64,000 bases of DNA from Flavobacterium hydatis (GTDB taxonomy: Bacteria > Bacteroidota > Bacteroidia > Flavobacteriales > Flavobacteriaceae): NCBI RefSeq assembly GCF_000737695.1, contig NZ_JPRM01000051.1, positions 1 to 64,000 on the forward strand, read 5' to 3'. Of the stretch, positions 53,534-61,907 are shown one piece after another (position 1 is the stretch's first letter; every line of letters begins with the position of its first letter). Position numbers and translations under genes: made by a program. The notes beneath the pieces are model-generated. The model had not been told where the DNA came from. It was given only the letters and a program-made list of their open reading frames with translations, and made no database searches.

Positions 53534-55999
53534 TTAATTGTGAGAGTCAATTAACACTTCTTCTTTAATCCATTTTACTTCTTCGTTTTCGATTACGACA
53601 ATCATTTTATCTCCATCTTTTACTTCACCCGAAATTATTTTCTTGGCCAATGGTCTTCTTAAATGACTGCGAATAATGCTCTTGATAGGTCTTGCACCAT
53701 ATTTAGCATTATATCCATTTTCTGCCAAATGTAGTTTAGCTTCCATCGGGATTTCAACAGTTATATTGATGTTTTTTAGTAAATCCATGAACTCTTTTTT
53801 AAGATGGATTTCAAATATTTTTAATGCATTTTCTTTGCTAATAGGAGCAAAAGGAACAATTTCAGTTAATCGCCCTAAAAACTCAGGTCTGAAATAATTC
53901 CCCATAATTTCCATTAAGGAAGTTGAAGTTGGAATTTTACCACTATTAAAAGTTTCTACAATATGATCTGCACCAATGTTTGAAGTAAAAAGGATAATAG
54001 CATTAGAGAAATCCCCTTCTTTACCTAAACGATCATGAAGCTTTCCTTCGTCCATAATTTGCAAGAATACATCATAAACAGAAGTATGTGCTTTCTCGAT
54101 CTCATCAAATAATACGATAGAATATGGTTTTTGTCTTATCTTGTTCACCAATAATCCACCTTCTTCATAACCTACATATCCCGGAGGTGCTCCATAAAGT
54201 AATGCTGCCGAATGCTCTTCTTTAAATTCAGACATATCAAAGCGTATAATAGCATTTTCATCCTGAAAAAGGAATTCTGCTAAACTCTTTGCTAGTTCTG
54301 TTTTTCCTGTTCCTGTTGGCCCTAAAAAGAAGAATGATGCAATAGGTTGTCCTGCTTTACTTAAGCCTGATCTTGATTCTAAAATAGATCCTGCAACAGT
54401 AGCAATACAATGATCCTGACCAATTACTCTTCGGCCTAAAACCTCTTCAATATTGTTTAGTTTCTGTTTTTCTTCCTCTTTTAGTTTTCCTGCAGGAATG
54501 CCTGTTTTTTGAGCAATAATAAGCGATAAATCAAAAGCTTCAATATGTACACGTTTGTCTAAAGCTCTTTCTTCAATAGCACTTATCAGGCTTTCGATAT
54601 GATTGATGATAGACTCAGAAGTTTCAAATGTTTTATTGTCATTTTGCTCCTCAACAACCATTAAAAATGTTGTTTTATTGATTAAATCTATCAGAAACCA
54701 ATTCGCTTCTTTTATTAATTGTTCTTCAGATAAACCAGCTTCATTTTGTTTTAAAAGCTGTAATTTATCCAGAATAGATTGTTTTTCTTTAAGGAAAGTT
54801 TCACCAGAAGTTTTTAAAACCGACATGGTATGGTCGATAAGATTAATTGCTGATTCTGGAAGACTTTTTTCTTTTAAATATCTTTTAGATAGGCGAATAG
54901 ACTCTGTAATAGTCTCATCATCGATTTGTATTTTATGATGTTCCTGATATGTTTTAATCGACTCGCGAATCATTCGGAACAAAGTATCATCATCAGATTC
55001 TTCAAGTTTTACAATCTCAAACATACCCGATAAACCTTGTTCTTTCTCAATTCGTTTGGTGTATTCATCGATTGTAGATGTTGCAATAATGTTTAATCCT
55101 TTGGCTAATTCACCTTTTAAAACATTAGATACGCCTGAATCTCCACCGTTTTTATCTAGTAGAATATGAATTTCTTCGATAATAAGAATTGCTTTAGGAT
55201 ACTGTCTTAGTTCCTGAATACAATTTTTTAATCTGTCTTCGATTTCACCTTTATAAGAAGCTCCGGCAATTAGGGAAGATAAATCTAGTTCAAAAAGTTG
55301 TACTTTATTTAAAACATCCGGAACCTGATTTGCAATTACATTTTGAACGAGAGTATCAATTAAAATTGATTTTCCAATACCTCGATCACCAATCAATAAT
55401 ACATTGGGTTTAGAAAATCTGCAAAGAATTTCTTTAATCGTATTTAGTTCAGTTTCACGACCAATAGCGACTATTCTCTTTTTCTTTTTTTCAAGATTTT
55501 TATGGATGCAATATTTCCCCAAAAAGCCTTTTTTAACTTCCTGTTTTGCAACGTTTAGTTCCTGAGGTATGTTAGTTTGGTCTTCTAGTAGTTCGTTTCG
55601 AGAAATAGGATATGTTTTCATCTGGTCGAAATTAAATCCTACTCCAGGTGAGCTTAACGCTACTATAATAGCATAAAGACTAATTTCGTCTTCATTTAAT
55701 ATGGATCTTACCGATTCGGCTTCCTTGATGATTTCATCAATTACATCGCTCGGTTCTGCATTAAGAACTTGACTTGTTTTTGGTTCATCTTCCATTCGAA
55801 CTTCTGCCCATTCGTCAAGATAATAAACATCTTTTCCCATTGTTTCAAGTTGCTTCAAAAGAGATAAATCTCTGTTTAAAATAGCTTTTAATAAATGGGC
55901 TGCCGAGTAGTATTTGTTTGAATTGGTTTTAGCAATTTTTCTTGCTATTTCAAATGCACTTAGTAATTCTACGCTGAAAATGTTTTTTTCTTCTTCCAT
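53534..55999 (-). CDS. tssH: TssH/ClpV-type AAA+ ATPase of type VI secretion (subtype iii)
   Basis: 821 residues in the ClpB/ClpV layout. An N-terminal Clp repeat-like domain (~1-150) is followed by AAA-1 (~175-370) with Walker A GDRGIGKS (203-210) and Walker B-like ILIIEE (271-276). A helical middle region (~400-480) follows, then AAA-2 (~510-740) with Walker A GPTGTGKT (560-567) and VLFDEIEKAH, and a C-terminal D2-small domain. It is assigned to sheath disassembly in type VI secretion rather than general disaggregation because the neighbours are TssG-, TssN- and PAAR-like. The gene is 6 bp downstream of the PKD-protein gene in the same operon. Confidence 0.85.
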   Translation of the reverse strand: MEEEKNIFSVELLSAFEIARKIAKTNSNKYYSAAHLLKAILNRDLSLLKQLETMGKDVYYLDEWAEVRMEDEPKTSQVLNAEPSDVIDEIIKEAESVRSILNEDEISLYAIIVALSSPGVGFNFDQMKTYPISRNELLEDQTNIPQELNVAKQEVKKGFLGKYCIHKNLEKKKKRIVAIGRETELNTIKEILCRFSKPNVLLIGDRGIGKSILIDTLVQNVIANQVPDVLNKVQLFELDLSSLIAGASYKGEIEDRLKNCIQELRQYPKAILIIEEIHILLDKNGGDSGVSNVLKGELAKGLNIIATSTIDEYTKRIEKEQGLSGMFEIVKLEESDDDTLFRMIRESIKTYQEHHKIQIDDETITESIRLSKRYLKEKSLPESAINLIDHTMSVLKTSGETFLKEKQSILDKLQLLKQNEAGLSEEQLIKEANWFLIDLINKTTFLMVVEEQNDNKTFETSESIINHIESLISAIEERALDKRVHIEAFDLSLIIAQKTGIPAGKLKEEEKQKLNNIEEVLGRRVIGQDHCIATVAGSILESRSGLSKAGQPIASFFFLGPTGTGKTELAKSLAEFLFQDENAIIRFDMSEFKEEHSAALLYGAPPGYVGYEEGGLLVNKIRQKPYSIVLFDEIEKAHTSVYDVFLQIMDEGKLHDRLGKEGDFSNAIILFTSNIGADHIVETFNSGKIPTSTSLMEIMGNYFRPEFLGRLTEIVPFAPISKENALKIFEIHLKKEFMDLLKNINITVEIPMEAKLHLAENGYNAKYGARPIKSIIRSHLRRPLAKKIISGEVKDGDKMIVVIENEEVKWIKEEVLIDSHN

Positions 56000-56005
56000 A
56001 CTATT

Positions 56006-57061
56006 TTAATCTTTAGTCCAGATCAAGTATTTTTTTACTTTATAGCTAATATTTAATCCTTTAATGCAATTATTTTGTTTGTCTTTGTTTAATCGTATTG
56101 ATTCTATCTTTATTTTTTTGCCTTTAATAGCTGCACATAATTGTGAAAAAGTCAACAAATCTTTATCATTTTTTACAATCGGAATGTCTAAATCATCGCA
56201 TAAGTATTCAGAAAAATCATCTTTGACTTTACTTCCTTCGGCAACTTTAGTTAGTAAGATTTCGAACTGATCTTCGGATATTTTAGGTGCTTTTTTTACT
56301 GCGGCAACACTATCTTTTTGTGTTTTAGTTTTTGGAGCAACTGGCACATATTGTAGCATATCTTCCAGAGGGTCTTTTTTAACAGAACCTCTTGGTAATG
56401 AGAAAGCTTCTGCCTTTTTTTCATACACATAAGACGTTATATCCAGCGGATTTGTTTTCTTAATTACTCTGGTATGTACATAGATCGTTTTTTTGGCAAC
56501 AGTACTAAAATCTCCATTTATAATAAGCGTAATTGTTTTCTCACCTGGAGTTGAGAAAGTGTATACAGGATTTTCTGAAGTTTCGTCAATTCCTCTTCTA
56601 TTTTCCCCAAATGACCATTCCCATGTTTTTGCATCATCAGATACGGATCTAAAATAGGTAGGTTGTCCTGCGGTGATTATTTTTGGGACAATAATTTGTG
56701 GTGCTCCAAATTTATCTGCAGCATATTTATCCTTAATTACGAGTTCTCGAGTATGGGTACAATCCCCATTTATGGTTAATGTAATTTTATATTTTCCAGG
56801 TTTTTTATACACGTGAAAAGTATGTCTTCTTACATCTAATAAAGACCCATCTCCAAAATCCCATTCCCATGTTTTTGCATTATGTGTTCGGTCATAAAAC
56901 TCAATGGATTCCTCGCTTTGCGAGTGGTCAGAGAAAATATAGAACTTAACATCTTCGCAATCTACATGGTTGAAAAACTGTATTATAAATGCAACTATTC
57001 CTATCAATAATAAAACTGCAAAGAAGAATATAACCCTAATATCGATGTTTTTTTTATTCAT
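56006..57061 (-). CDS. Membrane-anchored PKD-domain protein of the type VI locus
   Basis: 351 residues. One membrane segment near the N terminus (about 8-28, VIFFFAVLLLIGIVAFII), then two PKD domains (about 35-112 and 118-198; KTWEWDFGDGS and KTWEWSFGENR are the paired hallmarks). A charged linker of about 60 residues and a small C-terminal domain of about 80 residues follow. It probably sits in the inner membrane with PKD domains in the periplasm. Subtype iii systems lack TssJLM and use other membrane proteins (TssN-TssR group); this may be one, but I cannot assign which. A good promoter lies just upstream. Confidence 0.7.
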   Translation of the reverse strand: MNKKNIDIRVIFFFAVLLLIGIVAFIIQFFNHVDCEDVKFYIFSDHSQSEESIEFYDRTHNAKTWEWDFGDGSLLDVRRHTFHVYKKPGKYKITLTINGDCTHTRELVIKDKYAADKFGAPQIIVPKIITAGQPTYFRSVSDDAKTWEWSFGENRRGIDETSENPVYTFSTPGEKTITLIINGDFSTVAKKTIYVHTRVIKKTNPLDITSYVYEKKAEAFSLPRGSVKKDPLEDMLQYVPVAPKTKTQKDSVAAVKKAPKISEDQFEILLTKVAEGSKVKDDFSEYLCDDLDIPIVKNDKDLLTFSQLCAAIKGKKIKIESIRLNKDKQNNCIKGLNISYKVKKYLIWTKD

Positions 57062-57114
57062 TTTTTATTTTTAAGAATTCACAAAAGTCAGAATATATTT
57101 TATAAAGTTGCTCG

Positions 57115-57146
57115 CAAAAATAGTTTTTATTATTTTAAGATTCCAA
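57115..57146 (-). promoter_or_regulatory. Promoter of the PKD-protein/tssH operon
   Basis: The minus strand has TTG (57146-57144), 21 bp, then TATTTTTG (57122-57115). Both elements of the flavobacterial consensus are present. The implied leader is about 45 nt before the ATG at 57061. Confidence 0.6.
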
Positions 57147-57252
57147 AAATTATTACTATAAAATTTACAAAAAATAATTTGTATTCTTACATAATAATTT
57201 ATTAGGTTTGCAACCGTGTGTTTATGAACATAAAAAAAATCATAATAAAAAG

Positions 57253-57373
57253 TGCCAGGCTAACAAATACCACAGCAGTTAGTATTTTGGCAAACTAAAA
57301 ATGAATCATAATTTCATTTTTAGTCATTGTAGATTTAATTAGAAAAAAGTAAAATACCTTAAAGTGGTATTTT
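57253..57373. repeat. Three consecutive stem-loops in the divergent type VI region
   Basis: (a) TGCCA/TGGCA arms (57253-57257, 57288-57292) enclosing AATAC/GTATT. (b) A perfect 11-bp stem, CTAAAAATGAA (57295-57305) with TTCATTTTTAG (57313-57323). (c) A perfect 8-bp stem, AAAATACC (57351-57358) with GGTATTTT (57366-57373). None has a clear terminator T run at the right place. Confidence 0.55.
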
Positions 57374-57638
57374 TAAAACTTTTTCAGCTTGTTTTCTATT
57401 CGATAGCGATATAGATTGCAGCTTTAAAATTTCAGAATAATTTTAGATTTATAAAGTTTGAAAATGTCGCACATCTTATGGAATGGGCATTTTTAAGAAA
57501 GATTACAATAAAAAACATAATTAGTTAGTAAATACCACATCAACTAGCTTTTGTAATTAACATAGATTTCAATAATTGAAAATCTACAGCCGTTGGTTTT
57601 TTTAAACTGAGGCAAAATAATATTTGATATTTTTTTTA

Positions 57639-58280
57639 ATGAAGCAAGTAATTTTATTAATACTAGCAATGTTGCTACAAGCAGAATGCAGGAGTCAGAG
57701 TTATATTTCTCAGATTCCCTTTAAATATGATTATTCCTTGGATTTGTTGAAAAAACAATCTCACATGGAAGAAGTCGGTTTGAAGAATAAAGTAGTTGTA
57801 AATGATAATTCGGAAAATTTAAGCGATGCTATTTTAGCTTTAAAAGAAAAGTATTCGATAGTTCTTGCTGTAACTCCTAATAAGATAACGAATTATAGTT
57901 TGTATTCTTATATAGATACTTGGATTAATACGCCATACAAGGAAAAAAGCTTTTCGAAAAAAGGAATCGATTGCTCTTATTTCTTGCAATCATTGTATAG
58001 TGATGTTTATAAAGTAACGCTTCCTAAAGATCCTGCTGGAATGTGGAAATCTAAATCAATCCAGATTTTTACAGGACGAAGTTTTTTGGCAGAAGGAGAT
58101 TTAGTTTTTTTTAGATACGACAAAGATCATCCTATCTCTGATGTTGGTTTATACCTTCATAACGATAGGATTTTGGCATGTACAGATAAAGGATTGGCGA
58201 TTTATAATTTCAATGACGACTATTTTCAATTGCGCTATATAGGAGCAGGAAGAATCAATGAAGATGCAAAGAAGAAATAA
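57639..58280 (+). CDS. NlpC/P60-like exported protein of the type VI locus
   Basis: 213 residues from the ATG at 57639, with an N-terminal signal (KQVILLILAMLLQAEC, possible lipobox Cys). The C-terminal half has the NlpC/P60 papain-like pattern: KKGIDCSYFLQSLYSDVY (catalytic Cys), LPKDPAGMWKSK, LAEGDLVFFRYDKD. At the usual catalytic His position the sequence reads SDVGLYLHND, with Asp where the common S-H-V-G-I-Y motif has His. It is either inactive, or uses a shifted His. It is probably periplasmic and may open peptidoglycan for the secretion apparatus. It overlaps the next gene by 23 bp. Confidence 0.75.
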   Translation: MKQVILLILAMLLQAECRSQSYISQIPFKYDYSLDLLKKQSHMEEVGLKNKVVVNDNSENLSDAILALKEKYSIVLAVTPNKITNYSLYSYIDTWINTPYKEKSFSKKGIDCSYFLQSLYSDVYKVTLPKDPAGMWKSKSIQIFTGRSFLAEGDLVFFRYDKDHPISDVGLYLHNDRILACTDKGLAIYNFNDDYFQLRYIGAGRINEDAKKK

Positions 58281-59208
58281 ACAGTCACTTGAAATTTTGG
58301 TAAAAGAAATAGAGAGTATTTCTTATGATATCAGAGCCGAAATCATAGCTAATGAACTCATTGAGAGCAGTAATGTTGTCTCGGAAGAAATTATTATTTC
58401 TAACAAAGGGCAATTCTCAAGAGCGTATAGGAGTGATGTTTTGGGCGCAACGATTCAGGATGATAACTACGATAAACAGGAATATCTTAATATATTCTTG
58501 TCTAGAGATAGTATCTATGATGCGCTGCCAGAGGGTTATGTTCATAGTTTAAGCGAGAACAATGCCGATAAGTCTGTTCGACAAATGATAAAAGAGCATA
58601 AGCATCAGAAAAAACAAGAAGCTGAAGCTCGTAACTTTTTTGTTCCTTTTGAGAATGAAATTTTTCATTATAGGACTAAGATTGAAAGTGTTGAGAGAGA
58701 TTTTTTATACAAATTAAACGGAAGTAAACCGCTAGATTTTTTTTATGACTTCTGGGGTTTACCACAAATTTATCCAGCAGTTTTGGTGTCTAAGTTTATT
58801 CAGCTTTTACCATACGCTTATAAAATTGTTGGAGATATTGATTTGGCATGTCGCTGTTTAGCTAGTATTATAGAAGAAAAAGTACAATATACAATAACAA
58901 GTTCTAAAGAATATAGTGATGAAAACGAGCAAATAAATTTAGGAGAGAATAGATTGGGAGTAGATTTTATTTGCGGGAACAAATACATGGATTACTCCAT
59001 GAATGTAACCGTAGAGATAGGACCTATAACCAATAAGCCTTTTCAAGATTATATTCATGAGGGTGGAGTTAAAAAATTTATAGATTGTTTTTATGAGCAT
59101 TTTTTCCCGATGGAGGTTGAGCTTAAAACAATCTTATTAATGAATGAAGAAACAGAAGCATTTAATTTTAGTAAACAACCTGTGTTGGGGTATACAACAC
59201 GAATTTAG
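58258..59208 (+). CDS. tssG: TssG-like baseplate protein of type VI secretion
   Basis: 316 residues; an ATG at 58264 is an alternative start. There is no signal peptide. The C-terminal half has the TssG-type pattern: NLGENRLGVDFICGNKY, TVEIGPITNKPFQDYIHEGG, then VLGYTTRI at the very end, comparable to the LG...LG, GPL and final LGxxxxL of TssG. TssG with TssF and TssE builds the baseplate wedge. Assignment is by pattern and neighbourhood, not by strong identity. It overlaps the NlpC/P60-like gene and ends 2 bp before the TssN-like gene. Confidence 0.65.
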   Translation: MKMQRRNKQSLEILVKEIESISYDIRAEIIANELIESSNVVSEEIIISNKGQFSRAYRSDVLGATIQDDNYDKQEYLNIFLSRDSIYDALPEGYVHSLSENNADKSVRQMIKEHKHQKKQEAEARNFFVPFENEIFHYRTKIESVERDFLYKLNGSKPLDFFYDFWGLPQIYPAVLVSKFIQLLPYAYKIVGDIDLACRCLASIIEEKVQYTITSSKEYSDENEQINLGENRLGVDFICGNKYMDYSMNVTVEIGPITNKPFQDYIHEGGVKKFIDCFYEHFFPMEVELKTILLMNEETEAFNFSKQPVLGYTTRI

Positions 59209-59210
59209 AA

Positions 59211-60197
59211 ATGGTAAAGAAACATTTATTAGCGCTTATAGATATTAGGCTCATTGTATTTCTGGTTGTAATTATAGCAGTAAGCGTTATTCTTACAATG
59301 GTATTTAGTGATAAGGTAAAAGAATTTGCAGTAAAATATAAGAGAAAATTTTACATCTATATATTTTCGTTTGTGCTTATTTACGCATTAGTAGCCTTTT
59401 TGGGTTATAACAAGTTATTTACAGAACTATCCGATGAATTTCTTTTTTATCAAATAGCTTCTTTATTGTTCGGATCACTCCATGTTTATTTATACCGATG
59501 GTATTTTGAAGAATTTAACGCCAAATCTGTTGGTATCGAATTGTTATTTTCATTACTAATTATTCTGTATTCGAGTGTACTGTTTATAATTATTTATACA
59601 GCACTTAATGGTATTGGACTTACTTTCTTAATGTGTTCCCACTTCTTGGTATTTATTGTTCCTACAGGAATTTACGCAGTATTTAATTATATGATGCAAA
59701 TTCCACCAAAAGAATATGTTACCTGGAGAATACCAAAGGGTAAAAATCCTTTTCCAGAAATTGATGGTGTAGAAATGAAGGATTTATTACTTATAACTTT
59801 ATTGATTCAGAAAAAATCTGATAGTGCAACTTATACTTCTCTTAGATCAAAAGGACCAGTACGAATTGATTTTGGAAACTTATTTTACCATACCGTTTCG
59901 GGATATAATGATCATAATGCAGAAAGTATAATAGAATTGGATCAAAATGGTGAAAACTACAATTGGGTATTTTTCTTGCAACCTAAATGGTATCAAAGTG
60001 CTAAGTATGTCGATGCCAAATATACTTTGGGTATGAATGGTATTACCGAAAACTCGGTTATTATTTGTAAAAGACAAAAAGAAAAAGAAATCAAAATAGA
60101 TAAAAAAACGAAGAAAGAGGATGAAGGCTTTATGTACGAGCCTACGGTAGAGGAAAAAAAAGAAAGTAAAAAAGAAGTTAAAGAGCCAGCATTATAA
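59211..60197 (+). CDS. tssN: TssN-like inner-membrane protein of type VI secretion (subtype iii)
   Basis: 328 residues. Five hydrophobic segments fill residues 1-165 (IRLIVFLVVIIAVSVILTMV, FYIYIFSFVLIYALVAFLGY, and three more). A cytoplasmic domain of about 160 residues follows, with a lysine/glutamate-rich tail. A multipass ~300-residue protein after TssG is the position and form of TssN, part of the membrane proteins that replace TssJLM in Bacteroidota systems. The cytosolic half contains WRIPKGKNPFPEIDGVEMKD. Confidence 0.68.
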   Translation: MVKKHLLALIDIRLIVFLVVIIAVSVILTMVFSDKVKEFAVKYKRKFYIYIFSFVLIYALVAFLGYNKLFTELSDEFLFYQIASLLFGSLHVYLYRWYFEEFNAKSVGIELLFSLLIILYSSVLFIIIYTALNGIGLTFLMCSHFLVFIVPTGIYAVFNYMMQIPPKEYVTWRIPKGKNPFPEIDGVEMKDLLLITLLIQKKSDSATYTSLRSKGPVRIDFGNLFYHTVSGYNDHNAESIIELDQNGENYNWVFFLQPKWYQSAKYVDAKYTLGMNGITENSVIICKRQKEKEIKIDKKTKKEDEGFMYEPTVEEKKESKKEVKEPAL

Positions 60198-60233
60198 GGT
60201 TACAGAATAAATTTTAAAATTAGCTAAGATACA

Positions 60234-61313
60234 ATGTACTATATAGAAGGTTCTGAAATGTCGTTATACGACAAACATCGCACTTATAGAATAAGGGAAG
60301 GAGATACGCTGGAAAGTGTTGCTCAAAAACTTGGTATAGATGCGAGAGAACTCAGACGATACCATAATATATATTGCCCTATTCCGGATTTAATTGAAGC
60401 CGATTTTAAAAGTCATTTAGAATTATTGATTTTAGCTCCTGAAAAAAGTGATAGTACAGAGAAAAAGGGCATTGAGAATACAACTGTAAAAGTTGTTTTA
60501 AAGAATGATTACACATTGCCATTCTTGCTTAGAGGGCTTGATAAGAAATATAAAGTACATTATATAAGTGAAGTAGGAGATCAAGTTGATACTATTACTA
60601 CAGAGGTAAATGTAAAATGGCTTGCTGTAGATAAGAATAAGTTTCAGCTCTTTGAAATAAACAAAGCATCTAATATTTATATAAATGCCGAAAAGCCAGA
60701 TTCTGTGATGGATGAATTGGGAGCAAAAACTGCCGAAATTTTATATCCATTAAAGATTGTTGTAGACGGATCAGGCAAATGGGTTGATATTTATAATTAT
60801 GACGAAATCATAAGCCGTTGGGAAGATACCAAGAGAGAAATTCTGGATTATTATGAAGGTGAGGTAACTCATGCTTATATAGAACATACAGAATATGCAT
60901 TAGAGAGTTCGGGAACATTACTGGAGTCTCTATCTTCTGATTATTTCTTGAGAGCTTTTTTTAGTGGTATTTATGTAGGTTATACTGCAAATTATTCTTT
61001 TGAGAATAAGGTTTATTTTCCGTTAGAAAAAAATGAAGAGTCTTTATTTAAAGTAGAGCAAAAGGTAAATCCTTATCTAGATGAATCTGGTTTAATTAAA
61101 GTAGAGCAAAACGGAGCTTATGTAGATACAGGTTTTGATGTGAGTTTTGGTTTTGAAGCTTGGGAAGGAAATTATAGTGCAACCTATTTTTTAGATTCTG
61201 ATACTTATAGTATAGAAAAAATAAATTTAGAATGTAGTGTTGACTATCATGAACCCATAAAATTAACTATAACAATCGATTCTTTAACAGAAGAAACGGA
61301 GACAGAAAGCTAA
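60234..61313 (+). CDS. LysM-domain protein of the type VI locus
   Basis: 359 residues, no signal peptide. A LysM motif lies at about residues 15-60 (HRTYRIREGDTLESVAQKLGIDARELRRYHNIYC). The rest is a large mixed domain with beta-rich sequence (ALESSGTLLESLSSDYFLRAFFSGIYVGY) and no family I recognise. Contractile systems often carry a LysM protein linked to the spike or baseplate hub, and the position before the PAAR-like gene fits that. It lies 36 bp after the TssN-like gene. Confidence 0.72.
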   Translation: MYYIEGSEMSLYDKHRTYRIREGDTLESVAQKLGIDARELRRYHNIYCPIPDLIEADFKSHLELLILAPEKSDSTEKKGIENTTVKVVLKNDYTLPFLLRGLDKKYKVHYISEVGDQVDTITTEVNVKWLAVDKNKFQLFEINKASNIYINAEKPDSVMDELGAKTAEILYPLKIVVDGSGKWVDIYNYDEIISRWEDTKREILDYYEGEVTHAYIEHTEYALESSGTLLESLSSDYFLRAFFSGIYVGYTANYSFENKVYFPLEKNEESLFKVEQKVNPYLDESGLIKVEQNGAYVDTGFDVSFGFEAWEGNYSATYFLDSDTYSIEKINLECSVDYHEPIKLTITIDSLTEETETES

Positions 61314-61401
61314 AAAAAAATAGAATAATTGATTTGAGTAAGATTTATAAAAAAGAAAACGGAATCAACAAGGATATTTAATATCCAAAAAAGGTAAAGC
61401 C

Positions 61402-61896
61402 ATGAGTGAGAAACATGTAGTAGTACAGGGAGCAACGGTAAAATGTAAGTTTAGTGTAGAGCCTAAGTTGGATAAACTTAAGGTGAAAACACAAAGTAAG
61501 CATTATGCCAATGACAAAGATGCCGAGAAAAAACTCATAGCAACCGATAAAGAAATTGGGCAAACATTAGAGAAAAATACCTTTGGTAAATGCAAAATGC
61601 AACCTAACGGAAGCGGAGATTACCTGCCTTGCAAAGCAACGATTACTAAATGGAGTGGTTTTTATGATAAAGTTACATTATCTAATAAAGGAAAAATTTT
61701 ATTAGAAAATAGTAAAGCAACTTGCCCAATAGGAGGACCAGATTGTATTACTGTAGATAAACATGGACAGAAGGCAGAGCCAGGAAAACAAAATGCAAAA
61801 AAGGCTAAACCACAGGTAAGTAATCAGATAAACCCATTGGTAGATACAGCTAAATTTCAAGAAAGTTTAGAAGAGAGTGATTCTATTTGTAAATAA
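61402..61896 (+). CDS. DUF4280 PAAR-like spike tip protein
   Basis: 164 residues. It starts KHVVVQGATVKCKFS, the PAAR-like beta-hairpin start of DUF4280. Further family features are a cysteine-containing core (FGKCKMQPNGSGDYLPCKATI), WSGFYDKVTLSNKGKILLENSKATCPIGGPDCI, and a lysine-rich tail. DUF4280 proteins cap the spike in subtype iii type VI and related contractile systems and often precede the effector gene. The next gene starts 11 bp later, so the pair is probably a tip and its cargo. Confidence 0.85.
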   Translation: MSEKHVVVQGATVKCKFSVEPKLDKLKVKTQSKHYANDKDAEKKLIATDKEIGQTLEKNTFGKCKMQPNGSGDYLPCKATITKWSGFYDKVTLSNKGKILLENSKATCPIGGPDCITVDKHGQKAEPGKQNAKKAKPQVSNQINPLVDTAKFQESLEESDSICK

Positions 61897-61907
61897 AACG
61901 AAGCAGT

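Larger units (their letters stand above)
57062..57623. other. Divergent intergenic region of the type VI locus
   Basis: 562 bp between the two divergent type VI operons. It contains the minus-strand promoter at 57115-57146 and three consecutive stem-loops (57253-57373). A short motif AAATACCAC recurs at about 57265 and 57532. No coding frame was recognised. Confidence 0.5.
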
